A stretch of 64,000 bases of DNA from Pestalotiopsis fici W106-1. Taxonomy: Eukaryota; Ascomycota; Sordariomycetes; Amphisphaeriales; Sporocadaceae. Both the position numbers and the translations under genes were made by a program. The stretch's first letter is position 1, and every line of letters begins with the position of its first letter. Below the pieces are notes generated by a model. The model made no database searches and was not told the origin of the DNA. It saw only the letters and a list, made by a program, of their open reading frames with translations. The stretch is taken from assembly GCF_000516985.1 (NCBI RefSeq), contig NW_006917092.1:1876619-1940618 (forward strand). Reading direction: 5' to 3'. Shown one piece after another: positions 21,938-31,739 of this stretch.

Positions 21938-23696
21938 CTAATCGGAAGCTGAAGTAAAGTCGTCCTCATGAGCCTCATCGGGGTCCTTGAAGACGCCAAT
22001 ATCAATTCTGCCCTCGAGCTCAGTTGTGAAGTACTCGATAAGCCAATCTTCTTGATCTCTGTCGAATTTCCATTTGCCTATTTGGTTGTTGATTTCAACC
22101 ACGATGCCCTTGTGTTGCTCAGGGTCGAGTTTCGTGGCAAATGTTCGAAGGCCGTCAAATGTGAAGACCGACAAGGCATTTACCAAAAGGCTCTTCAGGT
22201 TTTGAAGGTTACTAACCGACTCGAGAATCTGATCGTCGATCCATTCTCCACCAAAACCCAGGTTCGTCAATTGAGGTAGAGCCGTCACGATCTGACGAAG
22301 CTCGATTGCACGAATTGATGCCCGTTTTAGATCGAGCTTCTTGAGGTGTCTGAGTTGACAGATTGAATCTGCTAGAACTGGAGTTTCGTGTACAACAAGG
22401 GCATCAGGCATTCCGTCTAGACCGCCAATGGTGAGGTCCTCGAGTATCTCCTGACGCCCCAGTGCTGACCAAGCAGCAGCGTCAAGTATATCGCCCTGCG
22501 AAGAGAATCCTTGCAGATCCAAGGCGAGCAGTTGTACATTGGGAGATGCCAAGACATCCTTGATTATCAGTAAGCTGTCGCCAATATTGGATAGCTTCAG
22601 TGTCCGGAGGTTCTTGCAAGACCCGATCCAGTCTACCACTTGCTTTAGCAGATTGTCATTCCCTGCAAGGTGCCAAGGGTTGTGTCGCTGATTTTCCAGG
22701 GAGAGATGTTCAATTGCGGTGCACGAGGGCAGGGCATTCAGGGAGTTCATCACGTCGCCGGGCAGACTGCCCAGAGTGAGAGTCTTTAGTGACCGAGCGT
22801 GTGCATTGAGCGCTCTCAGCGTCTGCAGGCCGATGTCGTTGTAACTTATGATCTCGAAACACTGTAATGAGTCACGGGGGAGAATCTGGAGAAAACTGGC
22901 GACATTTTCGTCCGCGCTGGCACCTGAGCATAGCAGACAAACAAACTCGGAGAACTTGGGACACCATCTCGCAATGGCACTCGCCGCTTCTGGAGTCAGC
23001 GCCGATGCTTCTTGCAATTGGAGAGACTGGAGTGAGGGGATGCGTGCTATCCACACCGGGAGGAGATCCGCTGGCAATGAGCTTGCTTCGAGATGATTAA
23101 GTGATACGGCGGTCTTGGAAAGGTCGGCCATCTGTTTGATATAAAGAGTAAGTGAATCCCCGGATTCAGTCATAGAGCGCTGAAAGTCAAAAAAGGGCAT
23201 TCCCCGATTTCTGGTGATCTTCGTTTTCCATGTCTGATTTCCTCGTAGAACTAGGAACTGTTTCATATCCTCGAGAGGCTCAAGAAGGTCGACTGCCTTG
23301 TTGTTCCAGATATCTTCAAGCAGCGATCCATAGTTGCCAAGAGAGAGTGATCGAATCCACGTGCAGTATGGATATGCCGTCTTCCCGATACTTGACAGGA
23401 GAAGGGATTTCCACAATCTTGCCACTTTCGAAAGATTGAAGGTTTCTGCGGTATTGGCTGGGGACAGCTCGTGAATGCTGATACATATATACATGATTAG
23501 CATCTCGCCTTTTTCTACGGGCAAATGGGGTTTGCTTGGCGGTCGAATAATCATACCTGTACAATTGCTCCAATGCAAGACTGGCCACTCTTACACTAAC
23601 TAGGGAACAGTTGAAGAGCGTTCCAAAGTCGCGCTGCCAGGTGAGTTCTTGGCATATCAGCAGGATAATGTCCTGGGGCAGGCTTTCACGCGACAT
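21938..23696 (-). CDS. F-box protein with leucine-rich C-terminal region
   Basis: Two exons (complement), 23557-23696 and 21938-23477, with a 79-nt intron (GTATGA donor, TATCAG acceptor), giving 559 residues. The N-terminus is an F-box: MSRESLPQDIILLICQEL, then FNCSLVSVRVASLALEQLY. The domain continues across the splice junction into SIHELSP. The rest reads as irregular leucine-rich repeats (SLKTLTLGSLPG, NLRTLKLSNIG, HLKKLDLKRASIR, QLTNLGFGGEW, NLKSLLVNAL) and ends in an acidic tail. F-box proteins of this layout are substrate receptors of SCF ubiquitin ligases, binding Skp1 through the F-box. The substrate is unknown. An upstream in-frame ATG at 23786 would add 30 residues, but the F-box sits naturally right after the start chosen here. 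Divergent from RAD9. Confidence 0.82.
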
Positions 23697-24310
23697 CTTG
23701 GCAGGCGGCCCGAGGGCAGCCAAACGGAGAGGCCAGAGGAGTAGTGCCCAAGACGATTGAATGTGACCAGACACGCGCAAATTCAATGGTTGTCAATGAA
23801 TGATGGTTGCGAAACGTGATGTGGCCGCGTACAGGTATAGGTAACAAAGTAGGTTCAAGTCCCTTGATGTCATGGAATAAGTGCCGTGAGCATGCAGATC
23901 ACACACTGTACCAGGCGCCGGGACTATCCGTATCAAGTACAGTGCATAATGATGGGAATGCTGTGTCAGCTACCCCGCGACGCGCTTGCTGGACGCGACT
24001 TCCCAGCTGCCTGTCAGCTAACCTAGAGAAGTGCATGCAGGTGAATCGGGTCCATTAAGTTTATGTGCCTGGAGCTCCTTCAATTCCATCCCCCAAAAAG
24101 TGCCAGGCAGCGTTGAACCAAGAAAATCTTTCGCAAATTTGTGCGATTGAAGCATCGTCATTGTATGAGTTCATTGCATGCTCGTTCTACCCGATCCTCA
24201 ACCTAGACGGCACAGCACAGGGTTCGTGCCGTATTCTACCATGAGAATAATTGAAGGCTAAGCATCACCTCGGATTATATCAGCAGCTGGGCTGCTATCT
24301 TTTACCAGAG
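23697..24310. promoter_or_regulatory. Divergent promoter between the F-box gene and RAD9
   Basis: 614 bp between two divergent start codons with no credible open frame. Regulatory elements could not be named. Confidence 0.45.
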
Positions 24311-25961
24311 ATGCCTCTTCTCAGATTCACGCTTAGCGAGGATGGCGTCGGAGCTCTGCGTGATGCATTGGCATGCCTGAATAAGTTCAGCGAAGAGGTC
24401 TCCTTGGAAGCGACAAAAGACAAGGTTTGTGCCACGAGGGGAATCAAACTGTCAAGGTTCTAGTCTATTCGAGCTAATCCTTCAATTCCCAGCTTGATCT
24501 CACTGCCATGAACTCATCCAAGTCAGCATATGCCAAGGTCTCATTTGCCACCAATCGTTTCTTCTCAAAGTATCACTTTGAAGGGGCGGCCCAAAACAGG
24601 AACAAGTTCTTCTGTAAGCTATATAATCGGGTAACATGCCTCACGATTGCCGTACATACTTTTGCACTCGACGCTCATTGTTATTCAGGCACTCCTGTCG
24701 ATATTTCGAGCTCGCAGTGGAGACCCTTTACATGAACATGACAAGAATACTACCATAGAGCGATGTGATGTAGCTGTTGAGGACGATTCTGAAAAGGCCA
24801 GCAGGTTCGTTGTCAAGATTATATGCAGGAATGGTACGTATTCGACTGTTTTTATTTTCCCGAGTTGTCCTCACTGTGGAAAATCTAGGCATGACCACCA
24901 AATATCGCCTGCCCTTCGAGGTCACCTCTCCCGTTCATGCAATATTCAACTCGGAAGAGGCTACCAATCATTGGTCTATGAGCTCTCGAACTCTGCGGCA
25001 GTTAATGGACCATTTCGGTCCTGGGATCGAATATCTTGATATTCATGCGGATGATGACCAGACAGTCAACTTTACCTGCTATACCGAAAAGATTGCAAAT
25101 GGTGATGGTAGGTTGTTGTTGTGCTCTACGATTAGGCCATCATAGACTGATTTTGTCTACAGAGGTGTTGAAGAAGCCTTTACACACATCGATAGCCGTG
25201 GAACGAGACGAATTTGACGACTTTGAGGTCTCGGAAGACAGCGCCCACGTTGTAATTAGCGTCAAGGACTTTCGCGCCATCACACAACATGCATCGCCTC
25301 TCAACAGCGAGATGACTGCAAGTTATTCCTCGCCATCACGGCCTATGCAGCTGAGCTACAGAGGTGACGGTATCAAGTGTGAATTTCTGCTCATGACGGT
25401 TGGTGACCGAGCCGCCCCTGGCCAGAAAGGAAGAAAGGGGAAGGCCAACGCCAAGGGACCAAGACCTCCACAACTTGAAGCTGGCGCTGGCAGCCGCGCA
25501 TCTTCTCGCGCGCCCAGTGCACCTCAACCCTCTGTAGAGCATGTAAGACGGGATCGACCGATGCCTCCACTCCGTCCGTCAAACTCAAGGCTTTCCCAAC
25601 GCCCCCCTCCGCCAGCTTTCGATGATGATGATTCCCTATTCGTTGCCCAACCCCAGGACAACGATAACCAATGGGAACCTGTAAATCTCAACGACGAGGA
25701 TGAGGAAGAGCAAAGTGCTCGATTGGAATGGGATGCCAGTGCACAACCAGTAGGTCTCAGGGTGTTTGAATGACACGGGATAAGCATGCTAATAGAACAC
25801 AGACTCCGTCAGCCACGAGAATGAGACTCAGTACGGCTCGAGAAACGAGTGGTGGCAATACCGCGGCCGGTAGAGACCCTGGCGGCACACCTGATCCATC
25901 AGAATTTGAGCCTACCCAACGTTTGTCGGACGTTCGAAAATATGGTCTCTTTGGCGAGTAG
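24311..25961 (+). CDS. RAD9: DNA-damage checkpoint clamp subunit Rad9
   Basis: Six exons: 24311-24424, 24493-24630, 24689-24833, 24889-25107, 25163-25749 and 25803-25961, with introns of 53-68 nt, giving 453 residues. The first 270 residues follow the Rad9 PCNA-like fold: MPLLRFTLSEDGVGALRDAL, FFSKYHFEGAAQNRNKFFCK, YRLPFEVTSPVHAIFNSEE, then SPSRPMQLSYRGDGIKCEFL closing the second half of the clamp domain. The tail is disordered, rich in Ser/Pro/Arg and then acidic, as in other Rad9 proteins, and ends in the typical QRLSDVRKYGLFGE. Rad9 pairs with Hus1 and Rad1 to form the 9-1-1 ring, loaded at damaged DNA by Rad17-RFC. Its phosphorylated tail recruits TopBP1/Dpb11-type proteins to activate ATR/Mec1. 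It is convergent with the RCC1-repeat gene, with 138 bp between the stop codons. The final exon is needed for the conserved C-terminus. Confidence 0.95.
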
Positions 25962-26099
25962 CAGATGGATTAATCACAATATTGCTAGACGGCCCGTTTC
26001 CACGAATCTGCAGAATGAGAGCCAGTATGTAAATGGGTACGACTTGCTCATCATGGCAGAACAGGACCAGGGTTTGTGGCATGGGCGGCGACTTCATGG

Positions 26100-27245
26100 T
26101 CACAGATGAAGGCCCTCGGCATGAATGTAGATCCAGCTAGTTGCACAACCTGCACCTATGGCTCCAATTCGAGAGCCATTGGGAAGATTGCTCGAGGCAG
26201 CAATGACATTCCAACGACCCTTGACATCACCTGCTCTTCCGTCTGTCTTTGGTCCACAATTGCCGTGTTCTCCCCAACCCCAAGCAAGTACTGATCCGTC
26301 TTCGGTGACTGCTAGTACATGTTCACTACCCGCTCCTATCCTTGTGAGTTTTGGAACTTCGGGCGGTGGAAGTTGCCCGTGATCGTCTCGACCCCATGCA
26401 ATTAGTGTACCATCATCCTTGTGAATGTACACGCCACCCCAACTACCACTGATTGCAGTCCAGTTTGGGACACTGGTAGGCGCATCGGATTTGAGACCCC
26501 ATTTGTCAGGGCCGAGGACGAGAATTCTGCCCTCTCCTTTTCCACTGATCAACACAGTTGAGTGTTGTCCGCATACGACATCGGCAACCTTGAAGAGCAC
26601 CCCACTAGTGCCGCCAATCTTACACGGTGCCTTGTGAATCACGGGCGGGGGAGGTGCACCATCCGGAAGGGACACCAATTGACCCAACTGTCCCTTCCTC
26701 CCATTACCCCAGCCGTATACATCGCCGTTACTCAAGACAGCCACAATGTGTGCTAGACCGGCAGCAATGCGAACGACCTCGAGTCCTTCAGGCGGAAAGT
26801 TTGGCACCAGTCGTGGCTCAATGATGCCCTGTGATTCGAAGCCAAGCTGACCCTGCTCGCCGGTGCCGCAACTGTACACCTTGGTGGCCTTGCCATTCTC
26901 ATCTCTCACTATAAAGGTAGAACTCTCCCAGGTGCACGCCACGTCGACTATGGGGCCAAGGGTGGTGCCCGTTTCTTCAGTCAGAACCAGCTCCTCGAAT
27001 TGGGCATTGTCTGCGGTACCAATGGTGGTGATGCCGCACGCCCCTTTGGAGGAATCTCCGCTCCAGTAGGCCTTTCCAGACTCGGTGAGGATGACTGAGT
27101 GGTTGCCGCCGGCCGCGACCTTGACAATGGCGTCCGAAGGCGGTTCGCAATGAAAGATGATGGGTTTGGGAACCGAGACGTCTTCCTTGTGGCCAAGGCC
27201 AAGTTGTCCCGATCCGTTGGAACCGAGAGCGAATAGTCCGGACAT
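26100..27245 (-). CDS. RCC1-repeat protein, Ats1-like
   Basis: A single-exon frame of 381 residues made entirely of RCC1-type repeats: LFALGSNGSGQLGLGHKEDV, VYSCGTGEQGQLGFESQG, DVYGWGNGRKGQLGQL, TLIAWGRDDHGQLP and SVLAWGWGEHGNCGP, each followed by a GxxH-type strand (AAGGNHSVILTE, AAGLAHIVAVLSNG, GAGSEHVLAVTEDG). It would fold as a seven-bladed propeller. Size and the lack of extra domains fit yeast Ats1, first found as an alpha-tubulin suppressor and known to bind the Kti11/Dph3 electron-transfer protein, rather than the nuclear Ran exchange factor. The N-terminus MSGLFALGSNGSGQLGLG starts directly with the first repeat, which is usual for Ats1 proteins. Assignment to Ats1 over other small RCC1 proteins is an inference. 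Confidence 0.82.
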   Translation of the reverse strand: MSGLFALGSNGSGQLGLGHKEDVSVPKPIIFHCEPPSDAIVKVAAGGNHSVILTESGKAYWSGDSSKGACGITTIGTADNAQFEELVLTEETGTTLGPIVDVACTWESSTFIVRDENGKATKVYSCGTGEQGQLGFESQGIIEPRLVPNFPPEGLEVVRIAAGLAHIVAVLSNGDVYGWGNGRKGQLGQLVSLPDGAPPPPVIHKAPCKIGGTSGVLFKVADVVCGQHSTVLISGKGEGRILVLGPDKWGLKSDAPTSVPNWTAISGSWGGVYIHKDDGTLIAWGRDDHGQLPPPEVPKLTRIGAGSEHVLAVTEDGSVLAWGWGEHGNCGPKTDGRAGDVKGRWNVIAASSNLPNGSRIGAIGAGCATSWIYIHAEGLHL

Positions 27246-27905
27246 ATTTCTGTCTGAATCCTTGGTCCTTTTGAAGTAGTATTTGGATGCCAGTGATGAT
27301 GTTTAATGCTTCCGGCGCTGTATCATTCTAGTTGAGACCACAAGGCGGCATCCGAACATAAACTAGCAGCTACTTTCAAAGATACGTGGTTAGACAATAG
27401 AAACAAATTTCAAATTTGAACGACTGAGGAGCCAAATTATAAATGAGACTTGTTGATCAAGAGAGGAGAAAACAAGATTAAGAAATGCTTGAAAAAGACA
27501 ATGAAATAATTGAATGTGATCAGGATTCAGCATCATGCTCTTCCTCTTAGTGTTTACCTTAGCAAACGTTGGAGCTAGAGTGGATACCAAGGTAGGTGAC
27601 CCGCCCGTCCCTCTCGAGATGCACGGGCCGGAATCGCGCCGGCCGTTCGTGTCTGTCCCCCACCCAGATGCTGACACCTCAAAATTCTCAAAGCTTTAAA
27701 AAGGCGCCAGAGTTTTCCTTTCCCTCTCTCAACTTCCAACCTCAAAACCAAGGACGTTGATTGTTTGTGTCCTCACACCCGCCTCGGCCTTTCTCTTGAG
27801 ACATAGAGAAATGAAATGAGGTGGTTTATGGTGCCAACTGGTTGATTCAAGGAACAACGGTACTATCTTCTAAACTGAAATCAAACCGCAACAGTAGCAG
27901 CAGCA
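27246..27905. promoter_or_regulatory. Divergent promoter between the RCC1-repeat gene and TYR1, with upstream ORFs
   Basis: A TATA-like TTTAAAAA (about 27695) and a C/T-rich tract (about 27714-27730) suggest TYR1 transcription start near 27735. The leader then contains two overlapping short upstream reading frames, ATG AAA TGA at 27811-27819 and a nine-codon frame at 27816-27845, before the main ATG at 27906. Confidence 0.45.
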
Positions 27906-29790
27906 ATGGCGGCCACAATTCCTCTGCAGGTGCCTCCAGGCATGGAGAACTTTGCGATTGGTATCATTGGCATGGGAGCCATGGGGAAGATGTACGCTCA
28001 GAGGCTCAGCGATGCCGGTTGGAAGTAAGCCACACCCCATTGCGAGCAGCGACCTCAATGTCGTCGTCGCGGCTCTAGAGCCTCTGAGGAGTTTTGACAG
28101 GTAAGCATCTCACTTTCTCCACCTTCTCACCCCCCCACACACAACCGATGCAATGATGACTTGAGTGCATTTGGCTCGAGTATTGCCTGTGGTCGGCTGG
28201 ATCGGCCATTCTGGTTCCCAGTTGACTGCTTGCTTTCCATGATGTAACTTCTCAGCTACCTTAATTTTTTCTTGTCTGAAGCGCATATCGGAAACCACCT
28301 TTTTTCAATACGGAGATCGTTGTCTGTGGCATAAAGCTAACAAGTTTCCTCCAACAGGCTGACCCAAAACCCTTGCGATATAGAATCAACGGCTGCGACC
28401 GGGAGGAAAACTACGAGAGCTTAAAGGAGGAGTTTGCTAGTAGAGTACATATTTTTATAGTTCATTATCCAATCTCAGGAGCAAATGCTGAGAATTTGTC
28501 CAGAGCAATGTTGAAATCTTCCGCAATGGCCATTTCGTGTCTCGATCCAGCGACTGGATCATGTACAGCGTAGAGGCTGCCAATATTGACAAGATTGTGT
28601 CCGTGTACGGCCCTTCCACCAAGATGGGCGCCATTGTTGGAGGGCAGACTTCGTGCAAGAAGCCCGAGATCGACGCTCTCGAAAAGCATCTTCCGGCGGA
28701 TGTTGACATTGTTTCTTGTCACTCGCTCCATGGCCCCGGGACTGACACTCGTGACCAACCCTTGGTATGCTCTGTTTACTCATCATACCTTTGCTTACAT
28801 TTTTGACAATCCTCATCACCCGTTTTTGCAATTTAGACTAGTCACATTGTCGAATATATGTTGATGACCATGTCACTCACGTCTTTGTAGGTTCTGATCA
28901 AGCACCGTGCCTCGGAAGAGTCGTTCAAAAAAGTTGAGGCTGTCCTGAGATGTCTCCAAAGCCGGCATGTCTACCTGACAGCCCAGGAGCATGACCATAT
29001 CACGGCTGACACGCAGGCCGTGACGCACGCAGCCTTTCTCTCCATGGGCAAGGCCTGGAACAGCATGAAGGAGTACCCGTGGGAGACGGCCCGCTACATT
29101 GGCGGCATTGAGAATGTCAAGATCAACATTATGCTGCGCATCTACAGCCAAAAGTGGCACGTGTACGCCGGCCTGGCCATTCTGAACCCCGAAGCCCGCA
29201 AGCAGATTGAGCAGTACGCCAAGAGCACGACGGAGCTGTTCAAGCTCATGCTCGAGGGCAAAGGGGACGAGCTGCGGGCGCGCGTCTACGCGGCCAAGGA
29301 GCGCGTGTTTGGCGGCGGCGCGGGCCGCCAGTACAAGTCCGACGACGAGCCCCTCCTCGACGACGAGACGCTGGACCAGTTCAGCCTGGGCAAGAAGCCC
29401 GAGCTGCTGCTGCCCAATAACCACCTGTCCCTCCTGGCCATGGTGGACTGCTGGTCGGCGCTGGGCATCGTGCCCTACGACCACATGATTTGCTCGACGC
29501 CCATCTTCCGCATGTGGCTGGGCGTGACCGAGTCTCTCTTCCGCAACCAGGAGCGCCTCGACGAGGCTATCCGCGTCGCCGTCGAGGACATGTCGTTTCG
29601 CAGCGACGACCTCGAGTTCACCTTTGCCGCTCGCGGTTGGGCCGAGTGCGTCTCGCTCGGTCACTTTGAGACGTGGAAGGAGAGGTTCGTCGCCACGCAG
29701 CGCTTCTTTGAGCCCCGGTTCGCGGGTGCCATTGAAGTTGGCAACGAGATGCTCAGAGTTCTCGCAAAGCGACGTAGGGGAAGCCGTTAG
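27906..29790 (+). CDS. TYR1: Prephenate dehydrogenase (NADP+), tyrosine biosynthesis
   Basis: Four exons: 27906-28024, 28384-28444, 28504-28764 and 28891-29790, giving 446 residues. Residues about 17-37 (AIGIIGMGAMGKMYAQRL) are the Rossmann dinucleotide-binding loop. INGCDREENYESL follows directly across intron 1, and then SRSSDWIMYSVEAANIDKIV, YGPSTKMGAIVGGQTSCK, VDIVSCHSLHGPG and LIKHRASEE, all in the order seen in fungal Tyr1. The C-terminal helical dimerisation domain contains HDHITADTQAVTHAAFLSMG and LGIVPYDHMICSTPIFRMW. The enzyme oxidatively decarboxylates prephenate to 4-hydroxyphenylpyruvate in the cytosol. Intron 1 is unusually long (359 nt) with internal splice signals, and intron 3 (126 nt) has a competing acceptor at 28836; both are described separately. 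Exon 4 is much GC-richer than exon 2. No frameshift or missing block remains after splicing. Confidence 0.93.
28025..28383 (+). other. Composite TYR1 intron 1 (candidate stwintron or recursively spliced intron)
   Basis: The intron starts GTAAGC and ends GATATAG. Inside, at 28100/28101, a perfect acceptor-donor junction GACAG|GTAAGC occurs with no exon between. A second unit 28101-28357 has its own GTAAGC donor, GCTAACA branch and CAACAG acceptor. It is followed by 26 nt containing a GCTGACC branch motif and the final TATAG acceptor. Removing 28101-28357 leaves a 102-nt intron of normal size. Confidence 0.55.
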
Positions 29791-31739
29791 GATTGGAGAG
29801 GCGACTTTAGAGTACAGTTTAGTGTAAACAGCCTACCCTGGGAATAGACGGAATAGACGGAACCAAATTAACCTATCGAGTTAACTACAATGCAAGATAG
29901 TTCCAATGCCTTTTTGATCATGTTTCTGGAGTATGGCGCTTTCAGCTGCCATCTAATCATCCCAGCAGGTCCATGGGTTCCGCGGAATTCCCTACACTTG
30001 CCCCATGCCAAGCGCGAGTAATTATCGTGTGCTTGGTACAGAGACAACCCACGCGAAACGCCAACAAACACGAGCACAGTAAAAAGTGACTGCCCATGAT
30101 GCCACTTTTGAGACTTCCCTAACACGCTCCTGGACATGCGCCCGCCTCCCTCCTCCTCTCCTCTCATTCTCCTCTGGTAGCTCCCAGGTTTTGTCGGATA
30201 CGCCAAGAATCTAGGAGGCTCGGTTGCATGGCTTAGCGAGCTTATCATAACTTTTTAACCCTTCAACGGTTATTTGGGGCATGTTTCTTGGCGCCCAGCG
30301 CTTATTCTAGACCGTACCCACAAGACTTGGGGGGGTTTCTTCCCTCTTCTCTACCACCTTAATTTGATCTCTTGTGGTCTTGGCCCGGTGATATTTTCAG
30401 CAACATTGTCCCTTCCCCGGACTGGTGTTCGTCCGATCGTGAGGGAACCAAGAAAAGAAAGACGTCCAATGTTCTAAATGTCAGCTGAGATATATATCCT
30501 TTGCTTAATTTATCTAGTGAGGAGCGATTCCATGGCTTGCGGGCAGTGCGCGCCAGCATCCCCCATCAGTAATCTACATTACTATTGTAATTCGGCCCCG
30601 TGGAAATTCATGGACGAATACAAAGCCTTTTGAAAAGCTCTACAAGCTCCGGACCAATCTGTTAGTTGGGCCCGTCAACGCGCGGCTTGAATCAAGGGGG
30701 AGTTGAGAAGGAGAAAAAAAACGAAGGGGCCGCACGCCCAGCCAAAGCCAAGCTTCCCGTGGTCCAATCCAGCGGTCGCCCTCCTCCGTCCAAGAGTGCG
30801 CCGTGTATCAACAACATACGATTTCTTTTTGTCCCCTTACCCATTTTGTCGTTCCTCCTAGTACAATCCCATATTCCAGCAGCCTATGTAGGTAGTTTGC
30901 ATAATAAACCCATGCTTGATTTTATCCTCTTCCCCCATCAGCCGCCATTGGGGGGTGTTTATGGACTGGCACGGGGTATTTTGAACGTCTCAGCCTTTCT
31001 TCTTTTTACCCCATGCTGACAAACAAACCCTGTTCCTCCAGCATCTTTCTTAGATTTATCTGGGGTGGTTCATAGAACAGTGCTGGAGGTCCAGATGCAG
31101 GAATGTCCTCGGCATCATATTGGCGGGATCCGGCATCCCGGCTCCAACATCGTGGAAGGGGGACATATTTTGAATAAACGACGTTTGACTTGGTATTGCC
31201 CATTCAAAACTTGCCTTCCTCACCTTGCTTCCCATGATGGATGAGGGAGAAGCGCCAAGTTTTATTGTCAGTGTGCATCATCTTGTATGATCCAAGGTTG
31301 TGGTGGCCATCTCAGCCCCCCCTTCTCCTCCCATGTCTACGTGTATGATGGCTTACTCTTATATACAAGCCTTCCTGCGCCTGGAATGAGGTAAGAAACC
31401 ATATCTTGTTCTGTAAAAACATTCGCTATTGTAGGGCTTCGGTTTACGTTTGCTGCGCTTTCTTCTTTTCATTTCACTTACGTTCCTCTCGCTCCGTGAG
31501 TTTGAGTCTGGACTTTTTTTCGTTTTTACCTTTATTTCATTCAAACATACGTTCTTGATTACTAGACACTTTCTCTCTTTGTCAACTCTTTATATCAGCA
31601 TATTCTTCTTTTCTGGGCTGGCCGTCTGTCTTGCAACATTTTCACTCAAGTTCAACTTCTATCTCTGAAATTTCCTTTCTTCTTCTGTTTGACAAACCCA
31701 TATTCAAGGAATAATCCGAGTACAAGAGTTCTCAACAAG
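29791..31739. other. Intergenic: TYR1 3' end and carbonic anhydrase promoter
   Basis: About 1.9 kb without a convincing gene. A 65-codon minus-strand frame (31006-31203) has protein-like composition but no supporting evidence. From about 31440 to 31700 the plus strand is strongly pyrimidine-rich (TTTCTTCTTTTC type), the usual signature of a well-expressed fungal promoter and leader for the gene starting at 31740. Confidence 0.45.

Noticed and set aside
23850..23862. GGTTCAAGTCC, another tRNA B-box-like string
   Set aside because: No T-arm stem, D-arm or acceptor stem can be drawn around it.
28873..29664. 263-codon antisense frame over TYR1 exon 4
   Set aside because: It is the complement of GC-rich TYR1 coding sequence, with Leu/Val/Ala/His-rich shadow composition.
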